This document shows, piece after piece, positions 43,799-53,364 of a DNA stretch of 64,000 nucleotides (position 1 is its first letter; each line of letters opens with the position of its first letter). Source of the stretch: Anoxybacter fermentans. GTDB taxonomy: Bacteria; Bacillota; Halanaerobiia; DY22613. A program made the position numbers and the translations under genes. The notes under the pieces were generated by a model, which saw only the letters and a list, made by a program, of their open reading frames with translations, made no database searches and had not been told where the DNA came from. The stretch covers positions 620,001-684,000 of the forward strand of contig NZ_CP016379.1 in NCBI RefSeq assembly GCF_003991135.1, read 5' to 3'.

Positions 43799-44602
43799 AT
43801 GAAGGCTATCTTTACTTTAACAAGTTCAGAGTCTAAACGTTTGATTGCCAGGGCGGTTGCTCAGTTACCTGTAGTTAAGGCTGCAATGAAAAAGGGGTAT
43901 ATTTATATTGCCGGAGGTACTACTAATGCCTTTATAGCTGAAGAGTTGACAAAAATAAAGATTTCCGTTAAAGGTGATTATACTGCGGGTGTCATCACAA
44001 AAGGTATACACTGTGTCACTGATGCCAGTCGACGGATTCAACCTATAGTTTTAAAAGATGGACAGCCTGTTGAGATGGCTTTATCTGAACTTCTGGAGGT
44101 AATTTCAGGCAGAGATGTTTTTATTAAAGGAGGTAATGCTATTGATCCAGAGGGTAATGTGGGTATAATGGTAGGTGAAGGTTGGGGTGGAACTATTGGG
44201 CGCTCTATGGGTCGATTAATGGCTTTAGGTACTAATTTAATTTTACCCGTTGGGCTAGAAAAACTTGTCTCGTCAGTGAAAGCTGCTTCTAAATTTGCTG
44301 GAATTGATAAAGTTGATTATACTCTGGGAATGCCGATAGGAGTAATTCCGGTCAGTTATGGAACAGTTATTACTGAACTGGAAGCTCTTAAGATTTTGGC
44401 TGATTTAGAAGATGTTATTCACATAGGTTCAGGAGGAATTGGTGGGTCTGAAGGTGCTGTTACATTAGGTATTGAAGGGACAGAAAAGGAAGTTAAAAAA
44501 GCTATTGAGTTAATCAAAGAGATTAAAGGAGAACCACCGGTTCATGGTACCAAACGTAAATGTAGTGAGTGCGGTACATGCCATTTTGGACGCGGGAAAT
44601 AA
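43799..44602 (+). CDS. Conserved protein of unknown function with C-terminal Cys motif
   Basis: 267 residues, soluble, not recognised by me. The sequence is rich in Gly and Val: YIYIAGGTTNAFIAEEL, GRDVFIKGGNAIDPEGNVGI, IGSGGIGGSEGAVTLGIEG (all in pieces), and it ends with a small metal-type motif CSECGTCHFGRGK. The glycine-rich loops suggest nucleotide or phosphate binding. The ATG has GGAGGGGGTTTGAG upstream. It lies 28 bases before a nucleoside phosphorylase, so a joint role in nucleoside metabolism is possible but unproven. Confidence 0.75.
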   Translation: MKAIFTLTSSESKRLIARAVAQLPVVKAAMKKGYIYIAGGTTNAFIAEELTKIKISVKGDYTAGVITKGIHCVTDASRRIQPIVLKDGQPVEMALSELLEVISGRDVFIKGGNAIDPEGNVGIMVGEGWGGTIGRSMGRLMALGTNLILPVGLEKLVSSVKAASKFAGIDKVDYTLGMPIGVIPVSYGTVITELEALKILADLEDVIHIGSGGIGGSEGAVTLGIEGTEKEVKKAIELIKEIKGEPPVHGTKRKCSECGTCHFGRGK

Positions 44603-44630
44603 TAATGTTTTTAAAAAGAGGTGAGAGATA

Positions 44631-45374
44631 ATGACAGAAGGAAAAATGTTACCCATACTTAAAGTTCCCGAAGGAAGTATATCAAAATATGTTTTAGTTT
44701 GCGGTGATCCGGCTCGGGTTTTAAAGATAGCGGAACGGTTGGATGATTTTGAAGAGATCGGTTATAATCGAGAATATCGTACTGTAAAAGGCCATTATCG
44801 AGGTGTGGAAGTGACTATTGCATCCCATGGTGTAGGTGTTCCAGGGGCCGCTCTTGCCTTTGAGGAACTTATTAAGGGTGGGGCAAAGACGATTATCAGA
44901 GTTGGGACCTGTGGTTCACTGGATCCGAATATTCGGGATGGTGATCTGGTGGTGGCAACAGGTGCAGTTCGTGAAGATGGATTGACAGATCAATTGGTTC
45001 CCATTGGATATCCGGCTATTGCAGATTTTAGTGTGGTTAGATCATTAGAAGTGGCTTTGCTGGGAGTTAGGGATGTGAATTATAAAACCGGGATGGTATT
45101 AACTTTATCTGCTTTTTATCCTGGAGTTCTAGATTTGCCCCTTAAACTTTATTCTGAAACCAATGTGACTGCTGTGGAGATGGAATGTTCAGCTCTTTTT
45201 GTAATAGCTTCATTGCGTGGAATTCGCGCTGGTGCAATTCTGGCGGTTGATGGGGTTGTCATTGATTATAATCCAGATGAGTATGATCCACATCGTACAG
45301 TAGTTCATAAGGCAGTGGATAAAGCGATTACTGCTGCTCTGAATGCTGTTGTAAAAATGGCCAGCGAAGAATAG
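44631..45374 (+). CDS. Nucleoside phosphorylase (uridine/purine phosphorylase family)
   Basis: 247 residues of the PNP/UDP family: phosphate site GDPARVLKIAERL, RVGTCGSLDPNI in the middle, and VEMECSALFVIASLRG for the ribose site. It splits nucleosides with phosphate into base and ribose-1-phosphate. The sequence looks nearer uridine phosphorylase than hexameric DeoD, but I cannot be sure of the base. It is the likely metabolic partner of the nucleoside importer at 35-40 kb. Terminator follows. Confidence 0.88.
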   Translation: MTEGKMLPILKVPEGSISKYVLVCGDPARVLKIAERLDDFEEIGYNREYRTVKGHYRGVEVTIASHGVGVPGAALAFEELIKGGAKTIIRVGTCGSLDPNIRDGDLVVATGAVREDGLTDQLVPIGYPAIADFSVVRSLEVALLGVRDVNYKTGMVLTLSAFYPGVLDLPLKLYSETNVTAVEMECSALFVIASLRGIRAGAILAVDGVVIDYNPDEYDPHRTVVHKAVDKAITAALNAVVKMASEE

Positions 45375-45375
45375 T

Positions 45376-45419
45376 AAAAAAATGCCAGTTACCGATACTG
45401 GGCTGGCATTTTTTTTTTA
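45376..45419 (+). terminator. Intrinsic terminator
   Basis: AAAAAATGCCAG pairs with CTGGCATTTTTT, followed by more T's; loop about 14 bases. Nearly symmetric. Confidence 0.85.
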
Positions 45420-45420
45420 A

Positions 45421-45530
45421 CTATTGATTAGAAGTAAAAGCCACTTACTCAAACAAGGTACACTAATCACTAGGTCCTGACCTATATCCTAATAATGAGG
45501 CCTTTACTATTGCGGTTTAAAATTATATAT
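45421..45530. repeat. Possible relic of the palindromic element
   Basis: Weak match in order to the head and middle arm: ACTAATCA, AGGTCCTGACCT and ATGAGGCC, with no intact ends. It lies directly after a terminator, as intact copies do. Confidence 0.35.
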
Positions 45531-45606
45531 GATACAGAAATCCAGTTATCTTTGATCCAATTGAGGCCCCATTTATGTATTTTTTACCAGGTTATATTTA
45601 TTCTCT

Positions 45607-47583
45607 TTAGATAAAGTTTAGATAATCAACTAAAACTAGAGTAAAAGAGTCAAATATCAGCCAGCCAAAAAGATATAAAAATCTTTTTTCAAAGCTGATT
45701 ATCCTCTTTTTGAAAAATACCTCTACAATAATATAGATCAAAACTATCAAAAGGAAAGTAGATAGGTTAACTTTTATAAAGGTAGTCTTGCCCAGATTGA
45801 AGAAATGAATGAGATGATCTGGGATTACCTCGAGATTGAGAAATTTTAAGAACAGTACAATCAGACAAATAGATACCCAGGTAAAGTAAGTGTTTCGTAT
45901 TTTGTTAAAACTAAATAGGAAAATACAAATTATAATTCCGATTAAGGGAAAAATATTTAATGCAAGTAATAGAAAACCTTTTGTTAATAAATTGGTCAAA
46001 AAAACCAAAATTGAATTTACAGCTCTTATTATTCGGTTATTCTTTTTGGTTTGTCTGTATATTGCTTCAATAAAGGTAGGATCAGTATTTTTCAGATAAA
46101 TTTCATATTTACCCTTATTATATTCTCGCCAGGTCAGGTAGCGGATATTATTTATAGATTTTTGTAGTGGAGACTTTTGTTCAACCAGATTGGTAGTAAC
46201 CCGGTACATTGGAGTTAATATTTCAAAAGTATCGGTTAATTTACTAAAGATCAGGTCACAATTGGGCTTAGGCTGACCGAAACGGGAATCTGACCATACC
46301 AGATTGATATTTTCATTTTCATCGAAAACGGCAGAGACATTTTGAATTTGCTTATTTGATGGTCCAATAAGAATATCTTTGTTCTGCAAAATTTCACCAT
46401 TTGTATCGGTTATCATATAACAAATTTTATACATTGATAAGGCATTTTTGTTATATTCATTCCAAATAAATAAAAGTTGATCTCCCTTGTATAGAGTATT
46501 AAGGGAAGATATAGTTGCACGGGATAAAAGGCTATAGAGTTTTTTACGTGAGATGAGTATTTCTCCCTGAGGGGTAATTTTACTTAAATAAATCTCGCTT
46601 TGACCATAGCTTAGCTCAGTCCAGATAATTAAGTAGTTCCCTTCAGTGTCTGATAAAAAGACAAGGTCGTTTATTTTGTTGGTATCATAGTAAATGGGTT
46701 TTTTACCATCAGATAGGTCGGTAAGTTTTTTAATTCCGTTTTGTTTGACAATATAGAGTGTAAAACCGGTTTTGTCATTAAGTTCTGTCTGTACTAACAA
46801 TATCGGATCTGTCCTTTTGTTACTGAGAAAGGTGGGCCTTAGATAAGTTATATTTTTAAAGGTTATTTTGTCATAAATTCCTTGGGTGAGTTCGCCATTG
46901 ATATCAAAGAAGGTAGTATGGCAAAGAAAACTTTTATTTTCTTTTTTGGAATAACTGCTCCAAAAGATATGTATTTTACCATCCTTTAGATAGCGAATGG
47001 TAGGATATCTACTATAGAGATCAGGAAGATCTAATTGCTTTTTATCAATCAGGAATTTACCGTCAGAACTGAGAACAGTTAAAAAGATTGAAGAGTTATT
47101 ATTTTTTTCCTGACGTGCAGCACTAATAAACCAGAATCGGCCCTGATTATCAACAGTATAGTCATATTCAGGTAGGGAGTAGGATTCAAATAGTTTTAGA
47201 CTTTCTGACCATAAATTTAGGATATAGTGATTATTATTTTGTACCCGGTCCGGAATATTTTCAGGGCTTTTGAGCAAAAGATATTCAAGACGTTTTGAAC
47301 TGGTGAAATTAAATATTTCTTTTTTATTTCTCAAATCCCAGCTAAGGGTTTCCTTTGTTCCATCTTCATAGATGAGGTCTATTAAGGCTGATTCCTCTAT
47401 TGGCTTAGAACTTTTAAGGGTTACCTGATAGTGAAAAATTCCGTCGACTATTTTAGTTTGAACATTACTTATCCAGAGGTCAAGTTCTTTTGTAAAAATA
47501 TTCTGAACAATTAACATGAGATTAATAAGTAACAAACATAAAAGAAATATCAATTGCCACTTGTGCCTATAAAACCATTCCAT
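45607..47583 (-). CDS. Membrane protein with large extracytoplasmic beta-propeller-like region
   Basis: 658 residues on the minus strand. One N-terminal membrane helix (about 10-30), an external part of roughly 480 residues with repeated WS(D/S) and LSSDGK-type strands that suggests a propeller (FIWNEYNKNALSMY, LVWSDSRFGQPK), then about four C-terminal membrane helices (530-655). I do not recognise the family. It faces the opposite way from the phosphorylase. The start ATG follows AGGAAGATTAATCT on the minus strand. Confidence 0.7.
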   Translation of the reverse strand: MEWFYRHKWQLIFLLCLLLINLMLIVQNIFTKELDLWISNVQTKIVDGIFHYQVTLKSSKPIEESALIDLIYEDGTKETLSWDLRNKKEIFNFTSSKRLEYLLLKSPENIPDRVQNNNHYILNLWSESLKLFESYSLPEYDYTVDNQGRFWFISAARQEKNNNSSIFLTVLSSDGKFLIDKKQLDLPDLYSRYPTIRYLKDGKIHIFWSSYSKKENKSFLCHTTFFDINGELTQGIYDKITFKNITYLRPTFLSNKRTDPILLVQTELNDKTGFTLYIVKQNGIKKLTDLSDGKKPIYYDTNKINDLVFLSDTEGNYLIIWTELSYGQSEIYLSKITPQGEILISRKKLYSLLSRATISSLNTLYKGDQLLFIWNEYNKNALSMYKICYMITDTNGEILQNKDILIGPSNKQIQNVSAVFDENENINLVWSDSRFGQPKPNCDLIFSKLTDTFEILTPMYRVTTNLVEQKSPLQKSINNIRYLTWREYNKGKYEIYLKNTDPTFIEAIYRQTKKNNRIIRAVNSILVFLTNLLTKGFLLLALNIFPLIGIIICIFLFSFNKIRNTYFTWVSICLIVLFLKFLNLEVIPDHLIHFFNLGKTTFIKVNLSTFLLIVLIYIIVEVFFKKRIISFEKRFLYLFGWLIFDSFTLVLVDYLNFI

Positions 47584-47612
47584 AGATTAATCTTCCTAAT
47601 TAAGACAATGGC

Positions 47613-47670
47613 AGATAACGTTTGGCGGGTATGCGAAACCCTTAAGGGTTTCGCATACCCGCTGTTAGGC
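47613..47670 (-). repeat. Integron attC-like palindrome
   Basis: A perfect 38-base palindrome (47625-47662, GCGGGTATGCGAAACCC with its mirror) lies between GCCTAAC (minus strand, 47670-47664), which fits the attC inverse core RYYYAAC, and GTTATCT (47619-47613), an imperfect match to the core GTTRRRY. It follows the 3' end of the GTPase gene by 11 bases, the place an attC takes in a gene cassette. No integrase is in the window. Confidence 0.5.
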
Positions 47671-47681
47671 GAAGAAGAAAC

Positions 47682-48971
47682 TTAATTGTTTTTCTCATTA
47701 ATAAATTCCTCTGGTTTTTTAACCTCACCTTCAAAAAAATAAGCTTCAGCAGATTTACCAATAGCATATGTTCCTGTATATGCAATTCCTGCGGATATTA
47801 CAGAGCCACCCACCGGAATTAATTTAACTAACTGCCTGGCTAAGCCACGCAATCCGAATGCAGTTCCAACGTTTATAGCTGCCGCACTGATAAACTCTAA
47901 AGCAGTTTCTTTAGAAAATTCACGACACGATAACCCGCCAATAAGAGTTATCATCAAAATCTGAAGAGGAATTAGCACAGCAATATCTGCTATTGGAATT
48001 GGAATAGCACCTATACCAGCTGCAATTGTTGAAAACCTTTTTATTAAAGAAGTTGACAAATTCTTAAGTAGTTTTTTTCTTCTCTGAGCCTGGTAAAAAT
48101 CTAACAGTGCAAATTTAGGGAGATGCTCTCCGATAAACATAGAAAGAGTTTCAATATTCCATCTGTCATCTCTTTCGTCATCCCAATAAGAGCTGACAGG
48201 GATAATAGCCAGATAATCACTATCCTTCAAAAACTTATATCCTTTTATCGGATAGTTAAGGTCTATTTTTTCATACTTTAATTTAAGCACTTCTTCACTC
48301 ATATAATTTAGCAATTCTTTAATCAACCCCGCTTTTCTTGCATTTTTCTCAGGTGGCCAATCCCTTGGATTACCAATGGTGTCTATTTTATTTAAAACAA
48401 TGATGGTAGGAGGAATAGCTCCTAATTCTTCTTTAAGTTGCCTTTGGATTTTTTTATACACAACGAAATCTTGTTCAAGATTTCTCGTCTCTGGAGCTGC
48501 AATCACATGAAGAATAATGTCTGGCTTATACTTACGCAGGTCTTGTTTTAATTGCTCTTTTGCATTTTCTTTTAATTGCTCTTTTGTATTTTCTATTGAC
48601 GCTTTTTCAGGTTTTGTTGTTTCAAACAATCCTCTTGAATCAATTATATCCCAGCTAGAATATGTTTCTTCAAAAGTTATTGAATGAAGTATAGAACCTT
48701 CTGTTGTTGGTTTAACATCTCCGACTTCTGCTACTTTTTTATTGGTTAATGCATTTATTAGAGACGATTTTCCGTGTCCGCTTCTTCCCACTAAAAACAT
48801 TACAGGAGGCCTTGATTCCGAAACGAATTTCTCAATTTCCTTAACGGCCGGCCCTAATATTACATTCTTTAACTTTTCCCGTACTTCTCCAGGCAAACTA
48901 CCGGCCACCTCGTTGAATAAGTTATTGATTTCTTCTACTAAAGTTTTTGTTTTATTTCTATCTATAGCCAT
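47682..48971 (-). CDS. GTPase with C-terminal DUF697-like membrane domain
   Basis: 429 residues. An Era/dynamin-like G domain: G1 GRSGHGKSS (residues 62-70), G3 DSRG, G4 NKID, then PVSS; the C-terminal 130 residues are hydrophobic, with Gly/Ala-rich helices (IAAGIGAIPIPIADIAVLIP) as in YcjF/DUF697 proteins. It may act at the membrane; the biological role is unknown. The start ATG has AAAGGAGGGAGGAG upstream on the minus strand. The gene stands alone, with an attC-like palindrome at its 3' end and decayed DNA upstream, so it may be an acquired cassette. Confidence 0.85.
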   Translation of the reverse strand: MAIDRNKTKTLVEEINNLFNEVAGSLPGEVREKLKNVILGPAVKEIEKFVSESRPPVMFLVGRSGHGKSSLINALTNKKVAEVGDVKPTTEGSILHSITFEETYSSWDIIDSRGLFETTKPEKASIENTKEQLKENAKEQLKQDLRKYKPDIILHVIAAPETRNLEQDFVVYKKIQRQLKEELGAIPPTIIVLNKIDTIGNPRDWPPEKNARKAGLIKELLNYMSEEVLKLKYEKIDLNYPIKGYKFLKDSDYLAIIPVSSYWDDERDDRWNIETLSMFIGEHLPKFALLDFYQAQRRKKLLKNLSTSLIKRFSTIAAGIGAIPIPIADIAVLIPLQILMITLIGGLSCREFSKETALEFISAAAINVGTAFGLRGLARQLVKLIPVGGSVISAGIAYTGTYAIGKSAEAYFFEGEVKKPEEFINEKNN

Positions 48972-48989
48972 TTTTACTCCTCCCTCCTT

Positions 48990-49421
48990 TAAAATAAAAA
49001 TTTAGTTGTAAACCCTCAACTTTAACTTTCCCCTAAGTACTTCCGTTACAAACTAAATTGCTCTTTCAACCTGAAGAATCCTCTCATAAGCATGATACAC
49101 CTCCCCAAAATAACCACTACCTAAAAGTCTCAATATTATAATTTTATTCCCAAAAACTCCTAAAATATATTTCGTCATTAACTCCTTTATTCCTTCATTT
49201 TTTATCTTTTAATTACATTTTTCACTTTTTTAATCATATCTTTTGTCTCAAATTTTCAACCCACTGATAACAAAAATCAAGTTGCTCCTCTGCCACCCCT
49301 TATCTGGTTCAATATTCGAATTTTTAACTAACCTTTCTTTATAAAAAACATCATCTACAAATACTTTTTTGTCCTTGAACATCTTAATCAGTAATTCTTG
49401 CAAATTAAGTTCTAAATACAG
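48990..49421. other. Intergenic AT-rich stretch without a recognised gene
   Basis: No frame with a ribosome site and family signal is seen on either strand. It looks like decayed DNA between the GTPase gene and an insertion sequence. Confidence 0.4.
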
Positions 49422-49649
49422 CTATTCTCTACCAATTACTTGAAGGCTTTTTGGTATGTTAGATTTCATTCGTCTTATTCCAGTTAACTTAATAACAATA
49501 TAGACTGATAATAATGATATACCTAAAATTAAATATGTGGTAAAAATATTAAAACAATCTATCAAAAATCCAATAATTGGATCAAAAATTACAAAAGATA
49601 AACTAACAAAAAAACTTGGCTCTCCGTCAAATGTTGTGAAAGATAAGTT
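49422..49649 (-). pseudogene. 3' remnant of a membrane-protein gene cut by the ISL3 element
   Basis: An open minus-strand frame runs from the ISL3 end to a TAG at 49422-49424. It encodes FDGEPSFFVSLSFVIFDPII and two hydrophobic helices ending KSLQVIGRE. There is no start codon with a ribosome site. Probably the tail of a gene interrupted by the insertion; family unknown. Confidence 0.4.
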
Positions 49650-50956
49650 GGCTCCGTTGAATTGATTGGTAAATTGATTTTGAAATAAACATTTAAATTT
49701 AATAACTTAACATTGCATTAAATACTCTTCTCCTTAGATTCATAACATTTGGAACACCATATCCAATCCTTTTGATCAATTTAATCTTGTTATTGATACC
49801 CTCAGCAAAGCCATTGGTTATCTTAGTCTTAAAATAATTTAGTATTTTTTCTTCCCATCTTTGTATTATCTTTTTTACCTGGTAAAAAGGCATCAGCTTG
49901 CTTTTTATTACTTCTTTATACCACCTTTTTAGAGCTCTGGTGGCTTCTTTCACATCATCTAGCTGCAATAAGTCTCTGAATTCCTCTTTTAATTCCCAGG
50001 CCTTTTCTAGAGCTGGACTGAGTTCAAATAATTTGATGAGCTTTTCATGTTCTTCATCTGTCAATTCTTCAGCTCGTTTTTGGAGTAATAAACGACTTTG
50101 AAAAAACTTTCTTCTCTGATGATTATTTACTGTTTGTTGAACTTGTTTTCTAACTTCATCAAGGGCTCTGTTCATTAAAGTTACAAGATGAAATTTATCT
50201 ATAACAATTTTTGCATGAGTAAATGCTGCATCTGCTACTGCTTTGAACGGCCGCCACATATCCATAGAGATCGATTGAATCTGTCGTCTTTGTTCATCTT
50301 CCCAACAATTAAAGTAGTCAATTAAATCATCCTTTTTGCGAGTAGGTAAAATGTCAATTAACTCCCGATTAATTGGATCTGTAATGCTAACTCCATATTT
50401 ATGGCGTTTTAAAACTGCAAATTCATCGATACTGATGGCTTTTAATTGACTAAGTTTTGAAACTTGTTGTTTAATGAGAGGGTCAACTACTTTTTTAACT
50501 GCATTATTAACAGCTGTATAACTTAACCCGTTTTCTCTAGCAACTTTAGAATAATCCTTGCTGACAGTTTCTTTAGCAAGATATTTATCAAAGCGTTTGG
50601 TTTTACGGGCATATTTATCAATACTTTCATATTTTTCAGGGATACCCCTCTTATGACAATAAGGACAACGATATCTTTTCTTTAGAAGTCTAATGATTAC
50701 TAGTTTACCTCTTATGGGGATGTCTCTAATATTTTGCCATTTTGTATCATGGATTTTATTAGTGATATTACCACACTGAGGACACACAATGTGATTTTTC
50801 TTTGCTTCAGCGATAAAAATATATCTGTCCTCCGTTGAAATAATTTCAGTTGCAATAATGTCTGGCAAATCAAGAAATTTTATGATATTATTATATTGCA
50901 TTTGCTGGACTCCTTTCTTTGGTTTTTAGTTCGCAACTAATTAATTCAACGGAGCC
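49650..50956 (-). mobile_element. ISL3 family insertion sequence
   Basis: About 1307 bp with terminal inverted repeats GGCTCCGTTGAATTGATTGGT (21 bases, 2 mismatches; quoted form split at left 49650 and right 50956 inverted). The transposase fills it on the minus strand. Flanking eight-base sequences (GATAAGTT and AGCAAATG) do not match, so no target duplication is seen; TTGTGAA-type matches farther out suggest either longer ends or flank decay. Confidence 0.75.
49699..50901 (-). CDS. ISL3 family transposase
   Basis: 400 residues, full length for the family. N-terminal zinc-finger region CPQCGNITNKIHD ... CPYCHKRG (about residues 37-90), helix-turn-helix (about 115-135) and the DDE domain: SIDEFAVLKRHKYG (first Asp), SMDMWRPFKAVADAAF (second Asp) and NGFAEGINNKIKLIKR (Glu). 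The frame is unbroken, so it may be active. The start ATG has AAAGGAGTCCAGCAA upstream on the minus strand. Confidence 0.92.
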   Translation of the reverse strand: MQYNNIIKFLDLPDIIATEIISTEDRYIFIAEAKKNHIVCPQCGNITNKIHDTKWQNIRDIPIRGKLVIIRLLKKRYRCPYCHKRGIPEKYESIDKYARKTKRFDKYLAKETVSKDYSKVARENGLSYTAVNNAVKKVVDPLIKQQVSKLSQLKAISIDEFAVLKRHKYGVSITDPINRELIDILPTRKKDDLIDYFNCWEDEQRRQIQSISMDMWRPFKAVADAAFTHAKIVIDKFHLVTLMNRALDEVRKQVQQTVNNHQRRKFFQSRLLLQKRAEELTDEEHEKLIKLFELSPALEKAWELKEEFRDLLQLDDVKEATRALKRWYKEVIKSKLMPFYQVKKIIQRWEEKILNYFKTKITNGFAEGINNKIKLIKRIGYGVPNVMNLRRRVFNAMLSY

Positions 50957-51062
50957 AGCAAATGCCTTTTTATTTTTTATAATTTTTTCTTCACAACATT
51001 AATTATAGACCCAAAAACTTTTAAGAGAAATTATAGTCGCTCTCTGCTTAGATGGTATCTGA

Positions 51063-51182
51063 TTAATTTAAGCGACTATCCAATAATGGCCATGTCAATC
51101 CTATAGCAATTCTACCAAACATCAATAATAATACACCATACCAATTACGCGTCAAACTTAACAAAAGAAAACATATAGCCAT
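51063..51182 (-). pseudogene. Possible transporter fragment
   Basis: A 39-codon hydrophobic frame with FGRIAIGLTWPLLDSRLN, a pattern resembling a helix of MFS transporters. It is far too short for a gene and lies between an ISL3 element and a palindromic repeat, so a remnant is likely. Confidence 0.25.
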
Positions 51183-51206
51183 TTTGGATAATTATAATAT
51201 GATTAT

Positions 51207-51415
51207 CCTGCAAAAAGCTAATTTTGAGCGATATAGAAATTTTTCGCCAAATCATCTCAGCTCGATTTCCGACGAAATAAGGCCTCATCACAGGAGGTGA
51301 TGAGCTAATCAAGGGCCAGGAGGGTCCTTTGATTAGGAAGCCTTATTTCGTCGGAAATCGAGCTTTAGATGATTCGGAAAATTTCTCAAGAAGCGAAAAA
51401 TTAGCTTTTTGCAGT
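51207..51415 (+). repeat. Long palindromic interspersed element, copy 10 (full length, subfamily I)
   Basis: 209 bp, ends CCTGCAAAAAGC and CTTTTTGCAGT; the middle arm GACGAAATAAGGC/GCCTTATTTCGTC is here perfectly paired. Head hairpins with loops around AGGAG. Located between two insertion sequences. Confidence 0.92.
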
Positions 51416-51566
51416 TCAACCTAATATTAAATGAGGTTTCTTTAAAACGATTTTTAAAGAGGTGACTTAACCTTGCTGAATTTGCTGCAATAATATTGAA
51501 CACAAAAAAATTATTCCAAAATAAATAATTAGAATTCCAATGTCCTCCATATAAGATTGTGAGTAG

Positions 51567-52904
51567 TGTATGATATTTTGTGTAAATGACTTTTGTGAGA
51601 TCTCACATAAATAAAAAAGGGAATCCTCTTTGAAAGGTTGAAGTAATTGTTTGCCTAACAAAAATTTCAACCTAAAGGAGGATTCCACTTATGAATAGTA
51701 TACTTCAAAAGTTATTGGCAGGTCAAATAGATTTAGATAGTTTATTAACTGATTTGATTAAAGAATTTATTCAAAAACTCCTCAAGGCTGAACTGACTGA
51801 GTTTTTAAATTATGAAAAATATGACCCTAAAAGTAAAAATTCAGGTAATAGTCGCAATGGTTATTATACTCGCAACTTTAAAACTAAATATGGTAATATT
51901 CAGGATTTAAAGGTGCCACGGGATCGAAATGGTGAATTTAAAACTGTTCTTTTTGAGCCTTATCAGCGTTGTGACAATTGGTTAGAAGAAATGATCATTA
52001 ACATGTATGCCAAAGGTCTCAGTACCAGAGATATTGCTGAGACTATTGAAGAAATGTACGGTATCAAATATAGTGCATCCTCTGTCAGCAATTTAACAGA
52101 TGTTGCTTTAGAAGAACTGAATAAATGGCATCAACGTAAATTCAAAAGACGTTATAGCGTTCTATACATTGATGGTATGAGTGTAAAGTTGTGTCGTGAG
52201 TATGTTGACAATGAATCTGTATATGTGATAATTGGCATCGATGAAGAAGGTTATAGAGAGATTCTTGATTTCTATATAGGCGCTTCAGAATCTTCAGCTC
52301 TCTGGGAAGAAGTCTTGTTAAACTTAAAGTCCAGAGGGCTGGAAGAAGTTTTATTGGGTGTCATGGATGGTCTTCTGGGATTGAAGGATGCATTTTTCAA
52401 AGTTTATTCTAAAGCTGACATACAACGGTGTATTGTGCATAAGGTTAGAAACACTATAACTAAAGTACGTAAAAAGCATGTAAACGAGATAACAGAAGAT
52501 TTAAAAATCATTTATAATGCTCCTGATATGGAATATGCCAGAAAGGCATTGGAGGAATTTTGTAATAAATGGGGACAAATTTAACCTAAAATTGTTCAAA
52601 GTTGGTGGAATGAACAAAACGAACTTTAACCTTTTATAAGTATCCATCTGCGATTCGTAAGGCAATCTATACTACTAACTGGATAGAAAGAGCTATTAAA
52701 GAGCTTCGTAAAAGGTTAAATCCAGTTAACAGCTTACCAACTGAGACAGCAGCTGAGAAGATTATTTATTTGAAAGTTATTGACTATAATGCCAAATAGA
52801 GTAACAGAAAAATAAAAGGATTTTTAAGTGCTAAAGAACAATTACAACAACTTTTCAAAGAGCGTTATAGATCTTGAGAATTCATTTACACAAAATTCTT
52901 GACA
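51567..52904 (+). mobile_element. Decayed IS256 family insertion sequence
   Basis: About 1338 bp between inverted ends sharing ATTTTGTGTAAATGA (51575-51589 and inverted at 52882-52896), with weaker identity outward to TGT. It contains one broken transposase gene. Confidence 0.7.
51691..52877 (+). pseudogene. IS256 (mutator) family transposase, broken
   Basis: The first 297 codons give a normal IS256 N-terminal part (NYEKYDPKSKNSGNSRNGYY, DIAETIEEMYGIKYSAS, YIDGMSVKL, VMDGLLGLKDAFF with the catalytic Asps). Then TAA at 52582 stops it. The same frame goes on as PKIVQSWWNEQNEL to a second TAA, a one-base frameshift leads to FYKYPSAIRKAIYTTNWIERAIK, and an amber codon at 52797 interrupts again before the true end at 52877. 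AAAGGAGGATTCCACTT precedes the ATG. It cannot make a functional transposase. Confidence 0.92.
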
Positions 52905-52974
52905 TCATCGCTCTTAATTGGATTCATGACAAATTTGATAACCTCACTTTTAATTTTATATATACTATGGTCAT

Positions 52975-53097
52975 GCTGCAAAAAGTTAATTTTGAGCGAC
53001 ATAGAAATTTTTCGTTAAACCATCTTAGTGAGAATTCAGTCGAACTTTAGATGGTTCGAAAAATTTCTCTTGAAGTGAAAAATTAGCTTTTTACAGT
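52975..53097 (+). repeat. Long palindromic interspersed element, copy 11 (short, head deleted)
   Basis: 123 bp, same deletion form as the copy at 4922: GAATTCAGTCG joined to AACTTTAG. Outer arms AACCATCT/AGATGGTT intact; ends GCTGCAAAAAG and CTTTTTACAGT. It lies between the IS256 remnant and the terminator of tRNA operon 1. Confidence 0.87.
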
Positions 53098-53145
53098 AAA
53101 ATCATATAAAAAAGTTTCAGGTAATTGAAAAAATGTTTCAGGCAA

Positions 53146-53178
53146 AAATAAAAACCGCAAACATAAAGTTTGCGGTTT
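53146..53178 (-). terminator. Terminator of tRNA operon 1
   Basis: On the minus strand AAACCGCAAAC pairs with GTTTGCGGTTT, followed by TTATTTTT. Confidence 0.8.
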
Positions 53179-53190
53179 AACTTACAATGA

Positions 53191-53268
53191 TGGTCGGGCT
53201 GCCGAGATTTGAACTCGGGACCTCTTGATCCCAAATCAAGCGCGCTAACCAAGCTGCGCTACAGCCCG
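53191..53268 (-). tRNA. tRNA-Pro (UGG), operon 1
   Basis: Cloverleaf starting CGGGCTGTAGCGCAGC, anticodon loop TTTGGGA (anticodon TGG), T loop GTTCAAATC, and encoded CCA. Identical copies occur at 54302 and 54904. Confidence 0.96.
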
Positions 53269-53286
53269 ACGTTATTTATAATTTAT

Positions 53287-53362
53287 TGGAGCCGGCGATC
53301 GGACTCGAACCGATAACCTGCTGATTACAAGTCAGCTGCTCTACCAATTGAGCTACGCCGGC
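53287..53362 (-). tRNA. tRNA-Thr (UGU), operon 1
   Basis: Starts GCCGGCGTAGCTCAATTGG, anticodon loop CTTGTAA (TGT), GGTTCGAGTCC, discriminator T and encoded CCA. Confidence 0.95.
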
Positions 53363-53364
53363 AA

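Noticed and set aside
47625-47662. Palindrome as a simple bidirectional terminator
   Set aside because: The stem is strong, but no T-run follows on either strand (TGTTAGGCG and CAAACG), so a plain intrinsic terminator is unlikely.
51467-51688. 73-codon minus-strand frame before the IS256 transposase
   Set aside because: Covers the IS end and leader; no ribosome site or family.
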